NCBI GenBank assembly: GCA_024641005.1
Contig: JAHEDX010000019.1
Coordinates: 1 to 55,213 of the forward strand
Length of the DNA stretch: 55,213 nucleotides
From: Acidimicrobiaceae bacterium
GTDB taxonomy: Bacteria; Actinomycetota; Acidimicrobiia; Acidimicrobiales; Ilumatobacteraceae
Direction of reading: 5' to 3'
Shown here: piece by piece, positions 19,176-27,088 of the stretch
Numbering within the stretch: position 1 is the stretch's first letter
Layout: the number at the start of each line of letters is the position of its first letter
The notes under the pieces: generated by a model
The model's database searches: none
Told to the model about the DNA's origin: nothing
What the model saw: the letters and a program-made list of their open reading frames with translations, nothing else
Made by a program: the position numbers and the translations under genes

Positions 19176-20033
19176 GTGTTCGATGTGTGCGTCGTCGGGA
19201 GTGCGAACCTCGACCTCGTCGCCATCACCGAGCGCCTTCCCCGGCCCGGCGAGACGGTGATGGGCACTGACTACGCCGAGCATCCGGGCGGTAAGGGACT
19301 CAATCAGGCCGTCTCCGCTTCGCGCTCCGGAGCGCGAACCGCCTTCGTCGGTGCGCTCGGCACCGATGCGGCGGCCGATCGACTGCGCCGGGTGCTGGCC
19401 GCCGAACGGATCGACGCCACCGGAGTCCGCACGGTCGACGTGCCCACCGGCCGGGCGCTGATCACCGTCGACGGCGGCGGCGAGAATTCGATCGTGGTGA
19501 TCCCCGGGGCAAACTCGACCGTCTCCGCCGAGCTGTGCTTGCCATCGGCGACCGTCGTACTCGCACAGCTGGAGATCCCGATGGAGGCCGTGATCTCGGC
19601 CTGTGCCACCGCTCGCGCACGTGGCAGCACCGTCATCTTGAACCCTGCCCCAGCAGCTCCACTCCCCTCCGAGCTGATCGCACTCTGCGACGTGATCGTG
19701 CCGAACGAACACGAACTCGCTCAGCTGGGAGGTGCCGAGGGATTGCTCGAGGCTGGTTGCACGACCGTCGTGGCGACGCTCGGCGGCGCCGGCGCCGATG
19801 TGCACAGTCGCACCGGAACGATTCGGGTCGACGCATTCGATGTGACCGTCGTCGACACCACCGGGGCGGGAGACGCCTTCTGCGGTGCTCTGGCCGCTCG
19901 GCTCGCGATCGGCGACGAGATGATCGAGGCGGTGCGGTGGGCGACCGCGGCCGGAGCGCTCGCCACCACGGTCCACGGTGCCGTTCCCGCCCAGCCGACC
20001 GCAGAGGCGATCACACGACTGCTCGACACCTGA
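19176..20033 (+). CDS. rbsK: Ribokinase, PfkB family
   Basis: A protein of 285 residues. Family features: the N-terminal VVGSANLDLV, the sugar-binding HPGGKGLNQAVSASR, and the C-terminal anion-hole and catalytic signature DTTGAGDAFCGALAA with the base Asp. It phosphorylates ribose, or a related pentose such as deoxyribose, at O5. The GTG at 19176 is preferred to one at 19167 because a TANNNT element ends 7 nt before it. No ribose transporter is nearby; the RpiR-type regulator 600 bp upstream is the only sugar-linked neighbour. The stop lies within a symmetric terminator shared with prmA. Confidence 0.9.
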   Translation: MFDVCVVGSANLDLVAITERLPRPGETVMGTDYAEHPGGKGLNQAVSASRSGARTAFVGALGTDAAADRLRRVLAAERIDATGVRTVDVPTGRALITVDGGGENSIVVIPGANSTVSAELCLPSATVVLAQLEIPMEAVISACATARARGSTVILNPAPAAPLPSELIALCDVIVPNEHELAQLGGAEGLLEAGCTTVVATLGGAGADVHSRTGTIRVDAFDVTVVDTTGAGDAFCGALAARLAIGDEMIEAVRWATAAGALATTVHGAVPAQPTAEAITRLLDT

Positions 20034-20057
20034 ACTCCTGAGCCCGGCCTCAGGTGT
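20026..20057. terminator. Bidirectional terminator between rbsK and prmA
   Basis: ACACCTGA (20026-20033) and TCAGGTGT (20050-20057) form a perfect 8-bp stem that contains the stop codons of both convergent genes. A nested stem, CCTGAG with CTCAGG, is an alternative. There is no U tract, so it would act as a pause or Rho-assisted site. Confidence 0.5.
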
Positions 20058-20865
20058 GACACAGCTCGACCGAGGCCCATCCCTCGAGTTCGGTGGTGGT
20101 GACGACCCGCATCGGAGCGAGCGCCGCGATCACGTGAGCGTGCTGGCCGGCCAACACTCCGGACAGCACGAGTCGACCGTCAGGGGCGGTCAGGCGACGC
20201 AGATGGGCGGACATCGCGACGAGAGCCGGGGCGAGAATGTTGGCGACCACCAGATCGAACGAGCCCGAGAGGTGTTCGATCGCTGATGTACTCACCTCGA
20301 TTCTGTCGGTGACACCGTTTCGGGCCGCATTGTCCAGTGTCGCCTCTCTCGCCGCCTCGGCGATATCGATCGCCACCACTCGAGATGCACCACGGAGCGC
20401 AGCGATGATCGACAGCACCCCGCTGCCACAACCGACGTCGAGTACCCGTGAGCCTGCAGTCGTCAATCTCCACGTGGCATCGGCCGACACGCGCGTCGTC
20501 GGATGATCGCCGAGGCCGAAACTTCCCCCAGGCTCGATTTCGACCTCGAGCACATCGGGTGAATCGACCCGAGCGAGCCACGCCGGTCGAACGACGAGGC
20601 GATCGTTGACCAGGATCGGTTCGGAGAACTCGCGCCAGGTCTGGGCCGGGGCGTCGTCGACGTCAAGGAACGAGACTGTCCATCCGGGCGCCAGACGACC
20701 CAGTCTGGCGAGCGAGACGTCATCGGAGTCCGCCAAGATCGTGCGCAGCTCAGCCGTCGAGCCGTCGGCAGCTCGTTCCTCGACGGCGCACGCTCCGGCC
20801 GCCCAGAGACGGTCCGACGCCAACTCGGCGTCATCGAGGGGAACGCAGAGAACGAGGACCCGCAT
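20050..20865 (-). CDS. prmA: Ribosomal protein L11 methyltransferase
   Basis: A protein of 271 residues. The C-terminal SAM-binding domain shows GGSFGLGDHPTTR, motif I LDVGCGSGVLSI, VVAIDIAEAARE and the NILA motif (VVANILAPAL) typical of PrmA, which trimethylates ribosomal protein L11. The N-terminal substrate-recognition domain is present but divergent. ATG 20865 overlaps the stop of the upstream carbonic-anhydrase gene in an ATGA overlap; an open frame continues upstream but only as a shadow of that gene. Translational coupling to the upstream gene is likely. Confidence 0.88.
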   Translation of the reverse strand: MRVLVLCVPLDDAELASDRLWAAGACAVEERAADGSTAELRTILADSDDVSLARLGRLAPGWTVSFLDVDDAPAQTWREFSEPILVNDRLVVRPAWLARVDSPDVLEVEIEPGGSFGLGDHPTTRVSADATWRLTTAGSRVLDVGCGSGVLSIIAALRGASRVVAIDIAEAAREATLDNAARNGVTDRIEVSTSAIEHLSGSFDLVVANILAPALVAMSAHLRRLTAPDGRLVLSGVLAGQHAHVIAALAPMRVVTTTELEGWASVELCHT

Positions 20866-21383
20866 CAGTCGATCCGGCGAAGGTCGTCCCGAAAGCGGCG
20901 CGAGCGTACGACGTATGCCTCGACACCCTCGGCGATCAACTCGCGGCGTGCCCGGCCTTGCTTCACCACCGCTGGCGAGCCCACGGCGATCGAACCTTCC
21001 GGCACGATCGTGTCGTTCAGCACCACCGAGTTGGCCGCGACGATCGACCAAGGATTCACGACAACTCTGTGCAGCACGATCGCGCCGTTGCCCACCAACA
21101 CATCATCGTGGATGGTGCAGGCCTCGAGATGCACGATGTGGCCGATCACGCAGCGGTCGCCGACGACCGTCGGCACCTCGGGCGTCGTGTGCAGGACCGA
21201 GTTGTCCTGCACACTGGAGCGATCGCCGACACGGATCTCACCTTCGTCGCCGCGCAACACGGCTCCGGGCCAAACGGAACTCTCCGAACCGATGGTCACC
21301 GAGCCGATGATGACGGCGTCCGGGTGGATGTACGCGTCGTCCGCTATCTGCGGAACCTGTGACCCGAGGGCGTAGATCGGCAT
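20865..21383 (-). CDS. Gamma-carbonic anhydrase family protein
   Basis: A protein of 172 residues forming a left-handed beta helix, visible as repeated hexapeptides (IIGSVTIGSESSVWPGAVLRGD, shortened here in description). Metal-ligand histidines appear in VLHTTPE and in GHIVHLEAC, as in YrdA/PaaY-type gamma-CA proteins. The helix ends with the amphipathic C-terminal helix (REYIAEG-like RRELIAEGVEAYV). Carbonic anhydrase activity in this subfamily is uncertain; a thioesterase or scaffold role has also been suggested for relatives. ATG 21383 follows TACCGT by 7 nt. It overlaps prmA by 4 nt. Confidence 0.88.
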   Translation of the reverse strand: MPIYALGSQVPQIADDAYIHPDAVIIGSVTIGSESSVWPGAVLRGDEGEIRVGDRSSVQDNSVLHTTPEVPTVVGDRCVIGHIVHLEACTIHDDVLVGNGAIVLHRVVVNPWSIVAANSVVLNDTIVPEGSIAVGSPAVVKQGRARRELIAEGVEAYVVRSRRFRDDLRRID

Positions 21384-21390
21384 CGCAGCG

Positions 21391-21396
21391 ACGGTA
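21391..21396 (-). promoter_or_regulatory. Leaderless -10 for the gamma-CA-prmA operon
   Basis: TACCGT on the minus strand, 7 nt before the ATG at 21383. Confidence 0.5.
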
Positions 21397-21445
21397 GCCG
21401 CCTGCAATGCGACAACCTCAATGGTGGCGACACCCCTCCAGGCGA

Positions 21446-21451
21446 TACCGT
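21446..21451 (+). promoter_or_regulatory. Leaderless -10 for the RG-rich protein
   Basis: TACCGT, 8 nt before the ATG at 21460. It uses the same hexamer as the divergent gamma-CA gene about 50 bp away. Confidence 0.5.
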
Positions 21452-21459
21452 GCTACCCC

Positions 21460-23103
21460 ATGTCCCGACGGATCGACATCGAACTCACCAGCGCGCTCGG
21501 CGACGGCACCTGGACCTGGCGTGCCGCCGGTGCGCGCCAACCGAAAGGCGTCGTCGACGGAGCCATACTCCCCGACGGTTCGAAAGTCGGCGACGAGCTC
21601 AAAGTCGACGTCGAACAGGAGATCGACGGCATCACCGTGCTCGGGGTCGTACAAGGCCGCGAGAAGGCCGCACCGGCAGTCGTCGAGTTGCTGCCGGTCG
21701 AGCGAGACTTCCAGCCCGTCGTCGAAACGAGGGCCAAGCGCGATCGCAACGACCGGGGCGGGCGCGATGGTGACCGCCGACCCCGACGTGACCGCGGCCC
21801 GGGTGGCGATCGTGAAAACCGTGGAAACCGTGGGCCCGATGGCGGACGGGGCGATGATCGTGGACGCGGCGACGGTGGTCGCGGCGACGGTCGAGGACGT
21901 GGCGGGGACCGTGGCCGCCGGGGTCCATCGTTCACTCCCCCACCAGAGGTGCCACAGCGCCCGAAGCCGAAGCGGCTCCGCCCGGGCAAGGCCCACCGAA
22001 ACACGGTGTTGGCCGAACTTCCCGAAGAGCAACGCGCGATCGCGGAACTCGCCCTACAAGGGATGGGCGCCGTGCGCCAACGGGTGCGCGAAGAGAACGC
22101 GAAGGCCGTCGCCGAAGGCCGGGCGGAAATGCCCGAAGCGACCGTCATGAAGATGGCCGAGGACCTGCTGCCCAAGTTGCGTCTGGCGGAATGGCTCGAC
22201 CGCGCCGAAGCCGCTCAGCGGCAGATGGAACATCTCGACCTGCGTGACCTTCGCAGCGTGGTTGCGGCCTCGGGCGATCCGACGGTCGCTCGCGACGAGA
22301 GCACCGGCGCGCTCGTCGAGGAGCTCAAGGCCGCGCTCGTGCACAAGCAGGAGCAAGAGCTCCTGTTGTGGTTCGGCGACGTCGATGCGGCGCTGGCCGT
22401 TGGTCGTGTCATCCGGGCATTGCGACTGTCGTCGCAGCCGCCCAAGGCCGGCGTGCCGTTCCCGGTCGACATCGCACAACGACTGGTCGACAGCGTCAAC
22501 GCCTCGCTCGCACCGATGGACAGCCCAGAGCGTTGGTCGGCGATGCTCGAGGCGGCCGCCTTCTCACCCGTTCGCTCGCTGGTCAAGCCGGTTCGCAAGC
22601 CGGACGTGGTCAATGACGAGCTGTTGGCAACCGTCAAACGGCTCGCCCCGGCGCTACCGCAGATCGCCGAACTGTTCGAGATCGAGGTCGATCCGAAGGC
22701 TCCGATGCCCAAGCCTCTTCGACCGAATCAGCGTCCCCACAAGGACGGCGAATCGCGTGGCCAGGACTCGCGCCGCAAGGGCCAGGCGGGACGCGGTGCC
22801 GACGATCGGCGCCCCAAGAAGCGCTCCGATGCTCCCAAGGCTGATCGCTCCGCCGATGCGTCGAAGCCCACCGAGGCGCCCTCGTCCACCGCCGGCTCCG
22901 ACACCCCTGCGTCCTCGACACAGCAGATGTCGACAGCTCCGCCGGCCGAACCCGCACCCGTCGCCCAAACGGAACCTGCTACCGAAACCGCTCCGCCGGC
23001 CGAGACAGCGTCCGTCGCCCAAACGGAACCTGCTACCGAAACCGCTCCGCCGGCCGAAGCCACGCCCGAGGCGACCGGCGACGAGGCGACGCCGACGGGC
23101 TGA
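21460..23103 (+). CDS. Unrecognised protein with Arg/Gly-rich linker and repeat tail
   Basis: A protein of 547 residues that I do not recognise. Residues 1-85 look like a small beta domain (RRIDIELTSALGDGTWTWR, then GSKVGDELKVDVEQEIDG). A stretch of about 75 residues follows made almost only of Arg, Gly and Asp (GGDRENRGNRGPDGG, GDGRGRGGDRG), like RNA-binding RGG boxes. A conserved-looking helical domain (about 160-410) contains RPGKAHRNTVLAELPEEQRA and a charged helix series. The C-terminus is Lys/Arg-rich, then Ala/Pro/Thr/Glu-rich with a 54-bp tandem repeat. No catalytic motif is seen. RG boxes suggest nucleic-acid binding and phase-separating behaviour; this is inference. ATG 21460 follows TACCGT by 8 nt, so the upstream in-frame ATG at 21421 is unlikely. 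Confidence 0.75.
   Translation: MSRRIDIELTSALGDGTWTWRAAGARQPKGVVDGAILPDGSKVGDELKVDVEQEIDGITVLGVVQGREKAAPAVVELLPVERDFQPVVETRAKRDRNDRGGRDGDRRPRRDRGPGGDRENRGNRGPDGGRGDDRGRGDGGRGDGRGRGGDRGRRGPSFTPPPEVPQRPKPKRLRPGKAHRNTVLAELPEEQRAIAELALQGMGAVRQRVREENAKAVAEGRAEMPEATVMKMAEDLLPKLRLAEWLDRAEAAQRQMEHLDLRDLRSVVAASGDPTVARDESTGALVEELKAALVHKQEQELLLWFGDVDAALAVGRVIRALRLSSQPPKAGVPFPVDIAQRLVDSVNASLAPMDSPERWSAMLEAAAFSPVRSLVKPVRKPDVVNDELLATVKRLAPALPQIAELFEIEVDPKAPMPKPLRPNQRPHKDGESRGQDSRRKGQAGRGADDRRPKKRSDAPKADRSADASKPTEAPSSTAGSDTPASSTQQMSTAPPAEPAPVAQTEPATETAPPAETASVAQTEPATETAPPAEATPEATGDEATPTG
22936..23057. repeat. 54-bp tandem repeat in the RG-rich protein tail
   Basis: The block starting GCTCCGCCGGCCGA recurs at 22936, 22990 and 23044, giving two full units and a partial third. 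It encodes the repeating AQTEPATETAPPAE tail. The near-identity of the copies suggests recent expansion. Confidence 0.85.
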
Positions 23104-23139
23104 GGCCGTACCACCTTCGTGCGGACGACGGGCAGCCAA

Positions 23140-23145
23140 TACGCT
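23140..23145 (+). promoter_or_regulatory. Leaderless -10 for the enoyl-CoA hydratase
   Basis: TACGCT, 6 nt before the ATG at 23152; the same hexamer and spacing as the acyl-CoA dehydrogenase at 41630. Confidence 0.5.
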
Positions 23146-23151
23146 CGGTCC

Positions 23152-23937
23152 ATGTCCGACATCGTTCTGTACGAAACCCGCGATCGCGTCGCGATCATCA
23201 CGCTCAACCGCCCCGAGGCACGCAACGCCGTCAACGGGTCCGTCGCCGCCGGTATCGAGTCGGCGATCGACCGGCTCGAGGCAGACGACGAGGTGTGGGT
23301 CGGGATCCTCGCTGCCAACATCGAAGGACAGACCCGCCCGGTGTTCTGCGCCGGCGCCGATCTGAAGGCCATCAACAGCGGCGAGGGAGGCTCGCTGGGT
23401 ACCGAGCGTGGGGGCTTCGGCGGTTTCGTCTACCGGGAGCGCAAGAAGCCGATCATCGCGGCGGTCGACGGTCTGGCCACCGCTGGTGGGTGCGAACTCA
23501 TCCTGGCGGCAGACCTGGTGGTTGCCACGACCCGATCAGCGTTCGGACTCGCCGAGGTCAAGAGAAATCTCGTCGCCGGCGCCGGCGGCCTCTTCCGACT
23601 GCCCCGGGCGATCGGGCAGGCCGCTGCGATGGAGGCGATTCTGACCGGGGAGCCGATTCCGGCTGCACGCGCATACGAACTCGGGCTGGTGTCGCGCCTC
23701 GCCGAACCGGGAGCCGTGATGGACGAGGCGCTCGCCCTGGCAGCGCAGATCACGGCGTGCGCGCCGATGGCGGTGTGGGAGTCGAGAGCGGTCGTGCTCG
23801 CGGCAGCGAGCGCGGACGATCCCACGCTGGTTCGCATGACGAACGACGCGATTCGTCGGGTGATGACTTCCGACGACATCAAGGAAGGGCTCACCGCGTT
23901 CATCGAGAAGCGGACCCCGAACTGGACCGGTCACTGA
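23152..23937 (+). CDS. Enoyl-CoA hydratase/isomerase family protein
   Basis: A protein of 261 residues, standard crotonase length. Crotonase marks: ITLNRPEARNAVNG, the first oxyanion-hole segment FCAGADLKA, and the second PIIAAVDGLATAGGCELILAADLVVA. The region ECH uses for its two catalytic Glu residues reads GLATAGGCELIL and FGLAEVKRNL; the first Glu is not in its canonical place, while Glu in LAEV fits the second. The exact reaction (hydratase, isomerase or other) is therefore open. TACGCT ends 6 nt before ATG 23152 and no SD is seen. It is convergent with the GNAT gene and has no beta-oxidation operon around it. Confidence 0.85.
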   Translation: MSDIVLYETRDRVAIITLNRPEARNAVNGSVAAGIESAIDRLEADDEVWVGILAANIEGQTRPVFCAGADLKAINSGEGGSLGTERGGFGGFVYRERKKPIIAAVDGLATAGGCELILAADLVVATTRSAFGLAEVKRNLVAGAGGLFRLPRAIGQAAAMEAILTGEPIPAARAYELGLVSRLAEPGAVMDEALALAAQITACAPMAVWESRAVVLAAASADDPTLVRMTNDAIRRVMTSDDIKEGLTAFIEKRTPNWTGH

Positions 23938-24003
23938 ACCTGTTCTGAGCCGCCTGCCTCATTGCGTACGCCGCACGTCGGCAGCTGGCCGGTTGCCGCT
24001 GGA

Positions 24004-24444
24004 TCAGAGTTCCGTTGACACGGTGATCAGCCGAGCCTTGATACCCGCGCGCTCGTAGAGGTTCTTGCTGTCACGGTCACCCGGAAGCGACTCGCCTTCG
24101 AGCAGACGGAATCCGTCACGTCGGCCAGAGGCGATCGCACTTGCGAGCATCGCGTCGCCGAATCCGAGTTCTCGAGCTTCGGCGAGGACGAACACCTCGT
24201 CGATGTGCAGCACCTCACCTCGCGGCGCGGCGACCAGGTATCCCACCAAGACCTCGCCGATGTGGGCGACGTACACGCGACAGGCATCGATCGACGCTTC
24301 CCAGCCATCCCCACGCTCGGGATGTGTGTCGAGCCATCGGCGCCCACCTCGCTGCTCGACGAGTGAGCGCCGTGCGGCGGCCTCGAGATGTCGCAACTGA
24401 GCAGCATCGTCCCGGCCGGCTTGCCGCACGTCCGGGTCGATCAT
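24004..24444 (-). CDS. GNAT-family N-acetyltransferase
   Basis: A protein of 146 residues. The acetyl-CoA-binding core reads VGYLVAAPRGEVLHIDEVFVLAEARELGFGDAML, a GNAT motif D-A stretch with beta 4 (LHIDEVFVL) and the pyrophosphate loop, and the C-terminus has SKNLYERAGIKAR, the motif B strand and helix. The substrate is unknown. ATG 24444 overlaps the stop of the upstream gene in an ATGA overlap, so it is the third gene of a small operon; upstream in-frame starts would lie inside that gene. Confidence 0.82.
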   Translation of the reverse strand: MIDPDVRQAGRDDAAQLRHLEAAARRSLVEQRGGRRWLDTHPERGDGWEASIDACRVYVAHIGEVLVGYLVAAPRGEVLHIDEVFVLAEARELGFGDAMLASAIASGRRDGFRLLEGESLPGDRDSKNLYERAGIKARLITVSTEL

Positions 24445-24878
24445 GCCCCGAGCTGCTGGAGTCGACTGAGCACCGTTCGACGATGCCGGTAGTGCCGCTC
24501 GTAGACCGCTATCGACTCGAGTTCGGCCGGGTCGAGCGAATCCAGCCGATCGAGGATCTGGCGGGCGGCGAGATGGTCGTAGTCGGCAATCGGCAGGTCT
24601 GCCGATGGGCCTGCCGCCGAAGGTGTCGGGCTCGACCGGCTCGGTTCGGGCGGGTCGTCGACCACGTCGAGCGGTTGCTGATCGCACGACGCTGCTCGGG
24701 CGACGTCGAGCCCGCCGCGGCGGCCCGCCCCCTCGATCATCGAGAGCCCAGTGGGCACGGCCCGTCGAAGGGCGCCGACCACGATCGGCGTTGCCCTGCG
24801 AGCCGCCACGAGACTGCAGATCGGCACGGCCACGAACACATCGATCACCCGGTCGATGCGGTCACGCCCCACCGTCAT
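24441..24878 (-). CDS. Conserved actinobacterial hypothetical protein with C-terminal helical motif
   Basis: A protein of 145 residues. The N-terminal part has a moderately hydrophobic stretch (DRVIDVFVAVPICSLVAA) that could be membrane-associated. A variable Pro/Ser linker leads to a C-terminal helical hairpin (IADYDHLAARQILDRLDSLD, then ELESIAVYERHYRHRRTVL). This C-terminal pattern (YD.L...Q....L..L...EL..V..YE...R.R.T) is one I associate with many small actinobacterial proteins of unknown role. It starts 2 nt after the DUF4193-like gene and overlaps the GNAT gene by 4 nt, so all three are cotranscribed. No function is assigned. Confidence 0.72.
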   Translation of the reverse strand: MTVGRDRIDRVIDVFVAVPICSLVAARRATPIVVGALRRAVPTGLSMIEGAGRRGGLDVARAASCDQQPLDVVDDPPEPSRSSPTPSAAGPSADLPIADYDHLAARQILDRLDSLDPAELESIAVYERHYRHRRTVLSRLQQLGA

Positions 24879-24880
24879 GA

Positions 24881-25351
24881 TCAGCCGAAGATCGGGCAGG
24901 CGTCGTCTTCGACGGGGCAACCAGGGGCATTCGGCCGCACGAGCAGGAAACAGCTGGGGCAGAGCGTCTCGTCGGCCCGCTTGGGTTGCAGCCCATCGGG
25001 AGCTTCGCTGCGATCGACGGTGACGTCGTCGTCGTCATCATCGTCATCGTCGTCGGTGGCGGTCACCATCCGATCCTTGAGAATCGTGTCGAGATCGGCC
25101 TCCACGTCGTCAGGGGCGATCATCTCGTCGTCGTCGTCGTCGTCCTCGTCGCTCTTGCGCTTGCGAACCCGAGCGGCACGATCGTCGTCGTCTTCGTCTT
25201 CGTCGTCTTCGTCCTCGTCGGCGACGTCGTCATCGTCATCGTCGTCGACGTCGAGTTCGTCGTCGTCTTCGAAGTCCTCGTCGGGTTCGACATCAGCGGT
25301 GTCGTCGTCCTCGACTTCTTCTTCGATTTCTGTCTCGTCGTCGTCAGCCAT
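24881..25351 (-). CDS. Extremely acidic DUF4193-like protein
   Basis: A protein of 156 residues. The first 110 or so are mostly Asp and Glu with long runs, encoded by a GTC/TCG-rich near-microsatellite on the plus strand. The C-terminus, QPKRADETLCPSCFLL, then CPVEDDACP, matches the Cys pair (CSSCFLV) that ends actinobacterial DUF4193 proteins, with two further Cys that may complete a metal site. The normal family is shorter and lacks the long acidic runs. ATG 25351 is preferred over ATG 25357 because AAGGA sits 6 nt before it. A TAGTAT element (25381-25386) is the probable promoter. Function unknown. Confidence 0.78.
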   Translation of the reverse strand: MADDDETEIEEEVEDDDTADVEPDEDFEDDDELDVDDDDDDDVADEDEDDEDEDDDDRAARVRKRKSDEDDDDDDEMIAPDDVEADLDTILKDRMVTATDDDDDDDDDDVTVDRSEAPDGLQPKRADETLCPSCFLLVRPNAPGCPVEDDACPIFG

Positions 25352-25380
25352 CGTCATTCCTTATTCGGTGGTCGCGCCGG

Positions 25381-25386
25381 ATACTA
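25381..25386 (-). promoter_or_regulatory. -10 element of the DUF4193-like operon
   Basis: TAGTAT on the minus strand, 29 nt upstream of ATG 25351. It predicts a short leader that carries the AAGGA SD. No clear -35. Confidence 0.45.
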
Positions 25387-25430
25387 GGCCGCTCCTGGCG
25401 CGACACTCCCGCCTACCCCTGTGACACCCG

Positions 25431-27029
25431 TCACAAACCACGGCGTGCTTCTGCTCGCCGCTCGGATGCGAGGCGCTCGAGTTCGGGCGCTTCGGTCGTC
25501 ATGTGGCTCATCGCAGTCGCGATCGCGTGGTGCCCGGCCTGGTCCGCGATCAGACGATGCATCTCGAGAGCAACCCTTCGATACGACGGATGCCCCTGGG
25601 GTGCCGACCTCAGCTCGAGCATGTGCATCGCCTCGCGAGCATTCAGCTGCATCACGTAGCGGAGCCGGTACGCCATCGAAACTGCATACGCCGCTTGCTC
25701 GGGAAACTGTGGTCGAAGCGCATCGAAGAGCCGAGCCGATCGATCCATACTCTCGTCGAACAACGGCCCGGAGCCGGACGCCTCGATCAGATCCGGTCTC
25801 GTGCAACCGTGGTTCGGCGTCAACGACTGCCATTCGATCGTCAGCATGCGATGTCGTTGCAGGTCTCGAAATGCTCCGTAATCCGAGAGGATGTCGAACC
25901 GATAGTCGATTCGCTCGAATGCTCGTCCGGGTTTGTGACGTCGGTTCTCCCGTTCGCCGACGTACGCGCGAATCAGCGCGACCTTCTCGTCGACACCGAG
26001 ATGGGCCACGCGATCGAGCAATGTGGCCTCGGCAAGGTGCGAATGGCTGTAGCAGATCGCGGCAAGCAGCTTGTTCTCGGCATCGGGATCGAAATCGACG
26101 AGGCTCACCTCGGGCACCGACTCTGCGGGCACACCGCCGAAGAGGCGGTCGACGAGCTCGGCCGTGTCAGAGCGTGTGCTCGCGAGATAGTCGGTCCAGC
26201 GTCCGCCCCGATCAGCGAGATCGACCCGCCGGAGGAAGCTGGGAATCACCTTGCGCAGTTCGTGCAGCATCAGGTCGGAGTAGTGGCGGGCCTCGGGCAA
26301 CGGATGCGCCCGCATGCGCAAGAGCAGCGCCTCGAACGCCTGGCCGGTGCCATAGATACCGAGATTCGACAACGACGCTGCGGGCAACATGCCGCGGGTT
26401 GCATCGAGTGCCTTGGCACGAGTCGCCTGCCGGTAGACGAACTCGCTGTCGTCGGGGTCGCGAGGCACGGTGTCGCGCACATGGTTGGTGACCGAGTTGA
26501 CCGCCGCCGAATAGGCGTCGAACATACGGTCCATGTCGCCGACATAGCGGGTACCCAACGAACTCGCGAGCACCTCCGGGTCGCGAAAGAATCGATAGCG
26601 ACCACCGAGTCGGGCGTCATAGCTGATGTAACGGGTGCTCTGCTCGAGATAGCTCATCAGCCGGCCCCACTCGAGGATCTTCGTGAGGATGTTGGACGCC
26701 TGCTCACACGCCAGGTGCACTCCGCCCAGCTGAGCGACCGAGTCGTCGCCATATTCGAGGAAGACCCGCTCGTACAGCTCCTCGGCCCGCTCGAGGCCGA
26801 TCGTGGCGTCGATGCTCTCGTCGCCCTCGATGTCGAGGTCATTGACGAACTCGTCGAGGAACAAACGGCGGAGGCTCTTCGGGCTGCGGCTGTAGCGAGC
26901 GAACAGCGCACCCTTGACGACTTCGGGCAGGTTCACCAACGCGAACACAGGCCCGTCGAGATTGGTGAAGTACCGCCGCAACACATCGGCTTCGTCGGAG
27001 CTGAACTCCTCGGGGACATAGACCGTCAC
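25431..27029 (-). CDS. Tandem-domain flavin-dependent thymidylate synthase (ThyX-like)
   Basis: A protein of 532 residues, about twice a standard ThyX. The N-terminal half has ARYSRSP, GDDSVAQLGGVHLACEQ and YLEQSTRYISYD, the equivalents of the S.RY end of the ThyX motif, but the RHR of the motif is replaced by EWGR (about 121-123). The C-terminal half has DLQRHRMLTIEWQSLTP (RHR at 392-394) but lacks the S.RY end, and closes with a ThyX-like MAYRLRYVMQLNAREAMHML helix. Each half thus keeps a different part of the FAD/dUMP signature. Long ThyX proteins of this kind are known from annotation, but activity is rarely tested. GTG 27029 follows TACGAT by 8 nt. No thyA is in the window. Confidence 0.85.
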   Translation of the reverse strand: MTVYVPEEFSSDEADVLRRYFTNLDGPVFALVNLPEVVKGALFARYSRSPKSLRRLFLDEFVNDLDIEGDESIDATIGLERAEELYERVFLEYGDDSVAQLGGVHLACEQASNILTKILEWGRLMSYLEQSTRYISYDARLGGRYRFFRDPEVLASSLGTRYVGDMDRMFDAYSAAVNSVTNHVRDTVPRDPDDSEFVYRQATRAKALDATRGMLPAASLSNLGIYGTGQAFEALLLRMRAHPLPEARHYSDLMLHELRKVIPSFLRRVDLADRGGRWTDYLASTRSDTAELVDRLFGGVPAESVPEVSLVDFDPDAENKLLAAICYSHSHLAEATLLDRVAHLGVDEKVALIRAYVGERENRRHKPGRAFERIDYRFDILSDYGAFRDLQRHRMLTIEWQSLTPNHGCTRPDLIEASGSGPLFDESMDRSARLFDALRPQFPEQAAYAVSMAYRLRYVMQLNAREAMHMLELRSAPQGHPSYRRVALEMHRLIADQAGHHAIATAMSHMTTEAPELERLASERRAEARRGL

Positions 27030-27037
27030 GGGTGGTC

Positions 27038-27043
27038 ATCGTA
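27038..27043 (-). promoter_or_regulatory. Leaderless -10 for the ThyX-like gene
   Basis: TACGAT on the minus strand, 8 nt before the GTG at 27029. Confidence 0.45.
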
Positions 27044-27088
27044 CGAGGCGCACACCGGTGACTCGGGGACCATCCCCGTGAACTGGTG

